Positions 1 to 5,352 of a stretch of DNA of 5,352 bases are shown piece by piece. Source of the DNA: Acidobacteriota bacterium (GTDB lineage Bacteria > Acidobacteriota > Terriglobia > Terriglobales > Acidobacteriaceae); NCBI GenBank assembly GCA_003225595.1, contig QIAR01000416.1, positions 1-5,352 on the forward strand, written 5' to 3'. Each line of letters starts with the position of its first letter. Position 1 is the first letter of the stretch. The notes beneath the pieces are model-generated. The model saw only the letters and a program-made list of their open reading frames with translations, did not search any database and was not told the origin of the DNA. The translations under genes and the position numbers were made by a program.

Positions 1-1
1 A

Positions 2-361
2 CAAATCGGGCCAGCCGTCATTGTCGTAGTCACCCCAGATCACACCAAGGCCGTAGTACTGGTTGGGGTCGCTGACTCCAGCTTTCTTCGAAACTTCCTC
101 GAAAGTAACGTCGCCTTTGTTGTGGAAGAGAAGATCGCTCTCTCCTTGCATGCCCCAGGGACCGCATTGCACAGGCACTCCCTTGAAGTTGCAAAACTTG
201 CTGCTGCCAAAGACTGGCAGATGGTCCATGTCAACGTGGACGTAACGGGAAACGAATAGATCGACGTTGCCGTCGCGGTCGTAGTCGGCCCAGGCAGCGC
301 CAGTCGAGAAGCCTCCCGCACGCACTCCGGCTTTGTCGGTCACGTCCTCGAACGTGCAGTT
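2..361 (-). CDS. CRTAC1-family protein, continuation after the frameshift (partial, runs off left edge)
   Basis: These 120 codons continue the 340-900 gene in the neighbouring frame. Read from 361 they begin NCTFEDVTDKAGV, exactly what a propeller blade should show after 'LYRNK'. Two more Asp loops follow, DYDRDG at about 26-31 and DYDNDG at about 111-116 of this fragment. Between them lies the family's two-cysteine stretch (C57 and C66, around 'GVPVQCGPWG'), followed by a 'DLLFHNKGDVTFEEVSKKAG' blade. The frame stays open to the window edge, so the ASPIC/UnbV domain expected at the C-terminus should lie to the left. No independent start is convincing: in-frame GTG codons at 341-343 and 323-325 and an ATG at 227-229 all sit inside conserved blade sequence. 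I read it as the second half of one gene rather than a separate gene. Confidence 0.8.
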
Positions 362-900
362 GCCTTGTTGCGGTAGAGCACGTTTCCGCCATAGCCCGTA
401 ACGTAGAGATCCAGAAAGCCGTCATTGTCGAAATCCGCGACCGCCACGCCCATTCCCCACCCTTTCCGCGTGAGCCCCGCCTTTTGCGTGATGTCGGTGA
501 ACTTCAGATCGGCATCCTGATGCCAGAGCGTAACCATAAGATCGCCGCCCTGACGATAGCGATCGACAGTCGAGCCGTTCACCATGACGATATCGAGCTT
601 GCCGTCGTTATCGCAGTCGAACAGGCCGACGCCACCGCTCATGGATTCGATAACGTAGCGCTTCTCGTTCGAAGAGAGATGAGAAACGGTGAGTCCGGCC
701 TGCTGGGCAATGTCTTTGAAGATGGGGACAGGAGGTTTGGCGGTAGAATTGGCCTTCTTACCGCTCGCTGCTTGCTTCGCTGGTGGTGGCGGCGCAAGCC
801 GACCTAACGCCGAGGACCCCGGCCTTTGCGCCCAGAGCGTCGCGCTTAACGCAAGAAAGAGAAACAATGAGGGCCGGGCTCTTGGGGTTCTCAACCGCAT
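340..900 (-). CDS. CRTAC1-family FG-GAP repeat protein, N-terminal part (frameshifted)
   Basis: This is the first 186 codons of a secreted beta-propeller protein. Residues 1-24 form a signal peptide (basic start, hydrophobic SLFLFLALSATLWA, likely cut after LWA). A low-complexity Pro/Ala/Lys linker (about 36-57) follows, then the usual family opening 'FKDIAQQAGL' at 61-70. Two Ca-loop-like Asp motifs are visible: DCDNDG at 95-100 and DFDNDG at 156-161, each followed by a hydrophobic strand. The ATG at 898-900 is the only plausible start, because an in-frame stop lies four codons upstream; no clear Shine-Dalgarno precedes it. After 'LYRNK' (residue 179) the frame turns into nonsense (ATARSRT) and stops at 340. 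The conserved family sequence resumes at once in another frame (see 2-361). The gene is therefore either truly broken or carries a sequencing error. Family membership is clear from the motifs. The function is unknown; an extracytoplasmic adhesion or scaffold role is inferred. Confidence 0.85.
   Translation of the reverse strand: MRLRTPRARPSLFLFLALSATLWAQRPGSSALGRLAPPPPAKQAASGKKANSTAKPPVPIFKDIAQQAGLTVSHLSSNEKRYVIESMSGGVGLFDCDNDGKLDIVMVNGSTVDRYRQGGDLMVTLWHQDADLKFTDITQKAGLTRKGWGMGVAVADFDNDGFLDLYVTGYGGNVLYRNKATARSRT
359..367 (-). other. Apparent one-base deletion (frameshift junction)
   Basis: On the coding strand the sequence reads AACAAGGCAACTGCACG. Adding one G (AAC AAG GGC AAC TGC ACG) gives N-K-G-N-C-T and joins two flawless stretches of family sequence. 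The missing base falls in a short C run on the plus strand (363-364, expected CCC), a typical place for slippage or a base-calling error. No other lesion is seen on either side, so the change is either very recent or artefactual. Confidence 0.8.
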
Positions 901-1038
901 GAATAGCTGATTCTAGCCTGAAAAGTGCATGCCGTTCCGATCGCGAAAAACTTCGACGGCTAAGAACTCGGTTATTCCGCGTGGCCTCGGGCACGGCTTC
1001 GTGTCCTGCACCGCGACTTCCTAAAGTGTCGCAGGCTC
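901..1038. other. Intergenic gap with possible hairpin
   Basis: This gap separates the stop of the 1167-residue gene from the start of the left-hand gene. Just after that stop, CCTGC (1005-1009) can pair with GCAGG (1031-1035), or GCGAC (1013-1017) with GTCGC (1028-1032). A smaller stem, GGCACG/CGTGTC (990-995 with 1000-1005), lies beside it. None is followed by a T-run on the minus strand, so a rho-independent terminator is not supported. A TAGAAT hexamer on the minus strand (910-915) resembles a -10 box but has no matching -35 and lies only 9 bases from the ATG. I see no RNA gene or small ORF here. Confidence 0.35.
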
Positions 1039-4000
1039 CTACTTCTGCATTGCAAAATCGTACCAATACCCGCGGGGCTCGTTGCCTGACACGTGGCGAG
1101 TGTTGTACTGGAGCAAATAGTTGAGATGCTCGTTGTCGAGCGGATACGACTTGCTGGGATATGGATACGTGCCCATCGCGCGGAAAGGCAGCGGATCGAC
1201 GGTGTTGCCCTGGGCTGCGTAGAAGTCCATATCTTTCTCATAACCGTTGGCCAGGAAGAAGAAGTCGCGTGTCCAACCTAACGGCAGCGGAGGCAATGAA
1301 TTCGGATTGAATTCGAGCGCGACTTCCTCGCCCGATCCGAATACGACGAAACGGTCATCGAAGTCTGTCAGCAGCGGGCGGACGTCGCCGTGGCGCGTGT
1401 AGGTGCCTGACTGACGTGTGTAAGGGCCGGTTCGACTGACTTCTTCGTAAACGTACTTCACGTTCCCCGGCGGCCGGTCTTCGATCTGGCGGGGATAGCC
1501 GTGGAAGCGCAGGTCCGCGCTCTCAAGCGGAATCGCAGTGAGGCGCGTCTTTGCGTTGTGGGGGACGTCCTGGGGGGCATTCTGCGGAGTGCGGTCGATG
1601 AAAATGTTATTCCAGTAAATCTGCAGGTTCGTCGAGATGCAGATGCGCTGCGTACCGGCGGGCAGCTTGCCACTCAGTTCGGCTACCGTCGTGCGCGGGA
1701 GGCCGGCGGGAAATCCCATGTCATCGATCACACGCACCCACTTTCCTGTTGCGTCGAGTGCCTCCACGTACGGTGCAGTGGCCTGAATGCCAGCCTGATC
1801 AGCTGCATACATTCCGGTGGCAGTGAAGTATTCGATTTCACCGTGCATTAGTAATCGAAGCGGGCCCCCATGGTAAGGCTCCCCCAGATCGAGTTCCAAG
1901 CTGTGCAGCTTGGTGAAGCCCTTGAACGGCAGCAACTCGAAATCACCGAAGTAACGATGAGCTAGCAGATCGGGTAGAACATTATGCCCGTGTTCGTCCC
2001 AAGCGCCTGCGGGCGGGTGAGGATTGTGGCTGGCAATGACCTTGAATGGCGGATACGGCGGGTTGCTGGCGAAATATTCGTTGGGATACACGTCGAAGTC
2101 GCTGGGATGGTCCACGGCCAGGAGGCGCACGCGGTCAAGATAGACAACTTCCTCCATCGGTTCCATGAGCCGGAAGCTGAGCTTGCCGTCTTTCTTTTGA
2201 ATTACGTTGCGATCGACTTTGACGTACTCGGTGGGGCGAGGGATATTGCGTTGCCCCGGCCCAACCCAGTGTCCGACCACGCCTGCACCGAGCATATCGG
2301 ACACAAGTTCATAATGCGTGCCATCCCAAACGAACAGCGTGGGGCAAGAGCTACCGCGACGATCGATTTCTGTGTAGGCCTGCTCACGGTTAGCGGGGAC
2401 CTCGACTTCATCTTGCAAAACACCAGTCGGCCATAGCATGCGCACCACGTCAGCTTGCTTGGCCCGGCCGAGGCCAACGGTGAGGTAAGGCGAGTTCTGC
2501 CCGAGATATCCGTTGGAGCCGTAGATCTCAAATTTCTGGCGAATGCCGTCGGAGAAAACTTCGACCTTGGTCCCAATGGCGCTCTTGTTGTCGTTCAGTC
2601 CCTTAAGCGCAAGCCGCAGCCAGTTGTTCCTGTTGCCGCCTTCGTTCTTGAGCAGGACAGCGGGGCCGTGGTTCTGGGTGATGAGCAGGTCGGTGGTGCC
2701 GTCGTTGTCGAAGTCTCCGGTGATGATGGCGCGAGGATCTTTGAGCTGAATTTTGTCGAGGCCCACGTCGGCAGTGACGTCTTTGAATCCATCCTGGCCC
2801 AGGTTGCGGAACAGGCGGACTTCGCCTCTACCGTCTTTCGTTTCGCCAACGGCGACGAGGTCAACCCAGCCGTCGTTGTCGTAGTCGATGGCGGCGATGC
2901 CCCAGCCGCGCACCCAGTTTACGGTGGGCAGGGTAACCAGCTCGAAATGTCCCCTCCCGTTGTTGCGGAAAAGCGAAATGCCGTGAGCAGCCGACTCGGT
3001 GAAGGCTAGATCCATCCAGCCGTCATGGTCATAGTCGAGAACAGCAACGCCTACCGTAGCCGAAGATGGGGTGATGAATGGTGAAATTATGCCCAAGGGC
3101 CCTTCGCGACGGTTGGTGAAAACGGTTGGTTCATCGGGAAGCCCGGTGACCACGAGATCGACTGCCCGGTCATTGTTATAGTCGGTCCCCACCGCACCGA
3201 GACTCGGCTGGCCGCCGGAGAGCCCGACGGACTGAGTGACATCTGCAAAAGTGCCATCCCCGTTGTTCCGCCACATCTGGTTAGATCCGGTGATGCCCTC
3301 TTGTCGCCGAACCGTTAGCTTCACTTTCCGAGGGTCAACCCTCGGATCATCCTTACTGTAACGCGTCACATACAGATCGATGTCGCCATCGTGATCGTAG
3401 TCGACGAATGTCAGGCCAACGTTGAAGCCATCGGCCGTGATTCCAGCAGCCTTTGTCACGTCTTTGAAGGTTCCGTTCTTCTCGTTGCGGAGCAGCAGGA
3501 CTCGCCCGTACAGGCTAATTACTAGATCGGTAGCACCATCATTATCGTAATCTCCCGCTGTGCAGCCGATGGCGTGCAGGGTCGGATCGAGGTCGGCTTT
3601 TCTCGTGACATCTTCAAACCTTCCGCCGCCGACATTGTGAAATAGCGCCAGGCCACCGTGCGGGCCGTTGTCCGCCAGTAAAACATCAATTCGGCCATCG
3701 CCGTCGTAGTCGAGAAAACAAGCGCCAGGGCCGAGAAACGAAGCCAGATCTTTGGCCTCCCCGGGGACTGATTTGCTGACGATCCCGGCCTCCTCTGTAA
3801 CCGGCACAAAGCGCACAGGAATCGCAGGTGGCACCTTGGCTGATGCCGCCGCTGATTCTTCCGCCCGCGAGTACTGGCCCTGCTCGCCATAAGCCAGGCT
3901 CACGGGCGAACCGAGCTTGTTCTCCGTAATGTACTGAAATCGCGTCAGGTGCTGGCGGGCCTGCGTCATATCGCCGGATTGCTGATACGCACGCGAAAGT

Positions 4001-4542
4001 CCGAATTCAGCCGATGCATGGAGCGGGTTCAGCTTGAGCGCGTGCTGGAAGGCCTCGATCACCTGCCGATACTGCTTAGCCTGCGCGTACACCGAACCGA
4101 GGAAGTACCAAGTATCGGCGTCACTGGGATCGATTTCTGTGACATGGCGAAAAGCATTTGCGGCGGCTTGAGTATCGCTCGTGTTTTTGTAGAGTAGGCC
4201 GAGGGTGTACCAGGCGTGCGGATCTTTGGGGTCGCGCTTGATTGTGTCCAGCAAAATCTGCTTTGCTTCATCGAGGCGCTGCAGGTTGAGCAGGGCGATT
4301 CCACGGTTGAGTTGGGCGATGTGCTGATTAGGATCGAGCGCGGCCGCTGCTTCGAAGGATTTCAGAGCTTTTTCAAAGAGCTGCTGGTTCATGTAAGCCG
4401 TGCCGAGATTGTTGAGACGCGCGGCTTCCGTGGACTTGTCGGCGAGATTTGCAGGAGCAGGTTTTTGTGGCGCAGCGGCGAAGAGAGCGAGCGCTAGCAC
4501 CGAAAGCGCAATCCAAATGAAGGTGGCTCGAGTGGATTTCAT
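1039..4542 (-). CDS. Secreted TPR / FG-GAP propeller / ASPIC-UnbV protein with large C-terminal domain of unknown function
   Basis: A complete 1167-residue protein. A signal peptide spans 1-24 (hydrophobic WIALSVLALALFAAA, likely cut after AAA), followed by a short Pro/Ala linker. About five TPRs occupy roughly 40-209, with typical 'LGTAY...A...F..A...DP' spacing of 34, plus a weak sixth. Seven Asp-rich FG-GAP/VCBS-type loops follow: DYDGDG 278, DYDNDG 331, DYDHDG 381, DYNNDR 454 (final Gly lost), DYDHDG 503, DYDNDG 553, DFDNDG 610. This fits a seven-bladed Ca-binding propeller. An ASPIC/UnbV domain spans about 636-715 ('SAIGTKVEV...GSNGYLGQ...VGLGRA'). Residues about 730-1167 form a further region beginning 'SCPTLFVWDGTHYELVSDML', with no fold I can name. 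The ATG at 4540-4542 is chosen because the signal peptide follows directly; no strong Shine-Dalgarno is seen. It lies between two relatives on the same strand. It is probably periplasmic or surface-bound, making protein contacts through the TPRs; substrate and partner are unknown. Confidence 0.92.
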   Translation of the reverse strand: MKSTRATFIWIALSVLALALFAAAPQKPAPANLADKSTEAARLNNLGTAYMNQQLFEKALKSFEAAAALDPNQHIAQLNRGIALLNLQRLDEAKQILLDTIKRDPKDPHAWYTLGLLYKNTSDTQAAANAFRHVTEIDPSDADTWYFLGSVYAQAKQYRQVIEAFQHALKLNPLHASAEFGLSRAYQQSGDMTQARQHLTRFQYITENKLGSPVSLAYGEQGQYSRAEESAAASAKVPPAIPVRFVPVTEEAGIVSKSVPGEAKDLASFLGPGACFLDYDGDGRIDVLLADNGPHGGLALFHNVGGGRFEDVTRKADLDPTLHAIGCTAGDYDNDGATDLVISLYGRVLLLRNEKNGTFKDVTKAAGITADGFNVGLTFVDYDHDGDIDLYVTRYSKDDPRVDPRKVKLTVRRQEGITGSNQMWRNNGDGTFADVTQSVGLSGGQPSLGAVGTDYNNDRAVDLVVTGLPDEPTVFTNRREGPLGIISPFITPSSATVGVAVLDYDHDGWMDLAFTESAAHGISLFRNNGRGHFELVTLPTVNWVRGWGIAAIDYDNDGWVDLVAVGETKDGRGEVRLFRNLGQDGFKDVTADVGLDKIQLKDPRAIITGDFDNDGTTDLLITQNHGPAVLLKNEGGNRNNWLRLALKGLNDNKSAIGTKVEVFSDGIRQKFEIYGSNGYLGQNSPYLTVGLGRAKQADVVRMLWPTGVLQDEVEVPANREQAYTEIDRRGSSCPTLFVWDGTHYELVSDMLGAGVVGHWVGPGQRNIPRPTEYVKVDRNVIQKKDGKLSFRLMEPMEEVVYLDRVRLLAVDHPSDFDVYPNEYFASNPPYPPFKVIASHNPHPPAGAWDEHGHNVLPDLLAHRYFGDFELLPFKGFTKLHSLELDLGEPYHGGPLRLLMHGEIEYFTATGMYAADQAGIQATAPYVEALDATGKWVRVIDDMGFPAGLPRTTVAELSGKLPAGTQRICISTNLQIYWNNIFIDRTPQNAPQDVPHNAKTRLTAIPLESADLRFHGYPRQIEDRPPGNVKYVYEEVSRTGPYTRQSGTYTRHGDVRPLLTDFDDRFVVFGSGEEVALEFNPNSLPPLPLGWTRDFFFLANGYEKDMDFYAAQGNTVDPLPFRAMGTYPYPSKSYPLDNEHLNYLLQYNTRHVSGNEPRGYWYDFAMQK
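3327..3346. repeat. Perfect 8-bp inverted repeat inside the coding region
   Basis: TCCGAGGG (3327-3334) and CCCTCGGA (3339-3346) are perfect reverse complements around a TCAA loop. In the protein this encodes the near-repeat PRVDPR (about residues 400-405), inside a charged insertion between the third and fourth Asp loops. It would form a stable mRNA hairpin. Whether it matters, for example in translational pausing, cannot be told from sequence. Confidence 0.6.
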
Positions 4543-4563
4543 GAATTGAAGAGCTCTGCCCTC

Positions 4564-4619
4564 AGGGGCTAAAGCCCTTTCAGTCTAGCCGAAGCTTTCG
4601 GCACGACTGAAGTCGTGCC
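4564..4619. repeat. Cluster of competing hairpins, REP-like intergenic element
   Basis: Three structures lie in the leader of the 1167-residue gene. GGGCT-AA-AGCCC (4566-4577) extends weakly to 4564-4579. GGCACGACT-GA-AGTCGTGCC (4600-4619) has a perfect 9-bp stem. An interrupted stem of 7+6 bp pairs TTCAGTC (4579-4585) with GACTGAA (4605-4611) and GCCGAA (4588-4593) with TTCGGC (4597-4602), around a 3-base loop. The last two share bases 4600-4611, so only one can form at a time. No T-run follows on either strand, which argues against a simple terminator. The words resemble palindromic intergenic repeats I associate with acidobacterial genomes; that likeness is from memory and was not checked here. 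Confidence 0.6.
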
Positions 4620-4645
4620 CTTCCCAGTTGGCCCTTCCGTTCCGG

Positions 4646-4804
4646 CCGTGGCTCGTACGCCCGTGCTCGTCGCATATCCGTGGCTCGTCATACATACGTT
4701 GTTTGTCCTCTGCCTGTGGCTCGCCCTACGTCGGTGGCTCGTCGTACATCCGTTACTCGTTCGTACAACCGCTTCTCATCGTACGGCCGTTGCTCGTCGT
4801 ACGT
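4646..4804. repeat. Degenerate ~18-bp tandem repeat (about nine units)
   Basis: On the plus strand the consensus is CCGTGGCTCGTCGTACAT. Units fall at 4646-4660, 4661-4677, 4678-4696, 4697-4713 (strongly diverged), 4714-4731, 4732-4749, 4750-4768, 4769-4786 and 4787-4804. A still weaker copy may follow to 4829. Unit length varies from 15 to 19, with 18 most common. The array fills most of the gap between the right-hand and central genes and overlaps the last codons of the right-hand gene, supplying its C-terminal VRRATAVR and its stop. Too degenerate and too short-spaced for a CRISPR. Confidence 0.65.
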
Positions 4805-5352
4805 TCCCGGTTCTCGGCTTGCCATACGGTTTCGACGCAATCACGCCCTTGCCTTCCTTAATCGTAACCGTCTGGTCTCCAGGGATATTGGAGAGTTTGT
4901 CCACCTGCCCGCTGGGCCACTGCACCTCGAGGGTATCAACTTTGGTCTGCGAGCCCAGGCCAAAGGTAAGCATCAGTTCGCTCTGCGACAAGTAGCTTGA
5001 TCCGCTGCGCAACATTTGCGACTGCTTGTCATTTCCGGAGTTAACGCGGACCACAGCTCCGATGCCATCTCGATTCGACTTTGTTCCTACGAACTTTACC
5101 CGCAAGCTGTGGTTCGTACCGCCCTCGTTGTGAAATAGCCAGACCCGTCCTCCGTTAGTGGTAAGCAGAATGTCGAGAGCGCCATCATTGTCAATATCAG
5201 CGTATGCCGTGCCTCGTGCGACCTTCGGGCTGGCGAAGGCAGCACCCATTTGTTGAATCACTTCCCGGAACTTGCCGCCCCCCAGATTGCGGAACAGATG
5301 CGGGGGCTCAGCGTAGGCGACGCGCTTCTGCACCCTCTCGATTTCGTTTTCG
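4776..5352 (-). CDS. CRTAC1-family protein, C-terminal part (FG-GAP + ASPIC/UnbV), start outside window
   Basis: The frame is open at the right edge and reads ENEIERVQKRVAYAEP before 'PHLFRNLGGGKF', so the visible 192 codons are the end of a longer gene. No start codon is proposed; the GTG at 5331-5333 is internal. One Asp loop is visible, DIDNDG (residues 46-51 counted from that GTG), closing the last blade ('AYADIDNDGALDILLTTNGG'). An ASPIC/UnbV domain follows at about 83-147, with 'DGIGAVVRV', 'GSSYLSQSELMLTFGLG' and 'VDTLEVQWPSG' as its recognisable elements. The tail after 'IKEGKGVIASKPYGK' is Arg-rich and is encoded by the 18-bp tandem repeat, so it is probably not ancestral sequence. 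It is a relative of the broken gene at the left end, and this is the part of the domain plan that the left-hand gene loses past the window edge. Probably exported; function unknown. Confidence 0.88.
   Translation of the reverse strand, partial: ENEIERVQKRVAYAEPPHLFRNLGGGKFREVIQQMGAAFASPKVARGTAYADIDNDGALDILLTTNGGRVWLFHNEGGTNHSLRVKFVGTKSNRDGIGAVVRVNSGNDKQSQMLRSGSSYLSQSELMLTFGLGSQTKVDTLEVQWPSGQVDKLSNIPGDQTVTIKEGKGVIASKPYGKPRTGNVRRATAVR

Noticed and set aside
40..425. Minus-strand frames at 40-321 and 231-425 as separate small genes
   Set aside because: They read as Ser/Thr/Arg-rich nonsense in the wrong frame; the propeller motifs lie in the frame running 361-2.
1501..3009. Plus-strand open frames of 107-184 codons opposite the central gene
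   Set aside because: They are antisense shadows of a GC-rich gene with strong domain evidence on the minus strand; no domain or start signal supports them.
4564..4619. Rho-independent terminator of the right-hand gene
   Set aside because: The stem is strong, but no T-run follows on the minus strand and it lies over 150 bases past the stop codon.
4646..4829. CRISPR array
   Set aside because: Units are degenerate and directly abutting, with no constant repeat or unique spacers and no cas genes nearby.
4615..5000. Three overlapping plus-strand open frames across the repeat region
   Set aside because: They come from the stop-poor 18-bp repeat and the shadow of the minus-strand ASPIC gene; the products show period-6 repeats (for example GSSYIR) and no family features.

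Overview
The window reads as a stretch of chromosome from a soil-type Acidobacteriota (Terriglobia/Koribacter-like). This rests on three things: moderately GC-rich sequence, a row of secreted CRTAC1/ASPIC-UnbV beta-propeller genes (a family expanded in that phylum), and an intergenic palindromic element built on GGGCTAAAGCCC and GGCACGACTGAAGTCGTGCC, a style I associate with acidobacterial intergenic repeats. The taxonomic call is an inference, since no rRNA or marker gene is present.

Everything that codes lies on the minus strand. Reading in the direction of transcription (right to left): (i) 5352-4776 is the C-terminal end of a CRTAC1-family protein whose start lies outside the window. (ii) 4775-4543 is a non-coding gap. 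It holds a degenerate ~18-bp tandem repeat that runs into the 3' end of the preceding gene, then a cluster of competing hairpins. (iii) 4542-1039 is a complete 1167-residue secreted protein: signal peptide, about five TPRs, seven Asp-rich FG-GAP/VCBS-type repeats, an ASPIC/UnbV domain and a ~440-residue C-terminal region of unknown function. (iv) 1038-901 is a short gap with a possible hairpin. (v) 900-1 is a second CRTAC1-family gene. It has its own signal peptide, is broken by an apparent one-base deletion near 361-366, and runs off the left edge.

The three genes are same-strand relatives, probably a tandem expansion, and all seem to be exported. The propeller repeats suggest Ca-binding adhesion or scaffold proteins in the periplasm or outside the cell, and the TPRs of the central gene suggest protein-protein contacts. 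No enzyme, transporter, regulator, RNA gene, mobile element or CRISPR array is visible. The items most worth a second look are the frameshift, the unexplained C-terminal domain of the central protein, and the repeat/hairpin region between the second and third genes.
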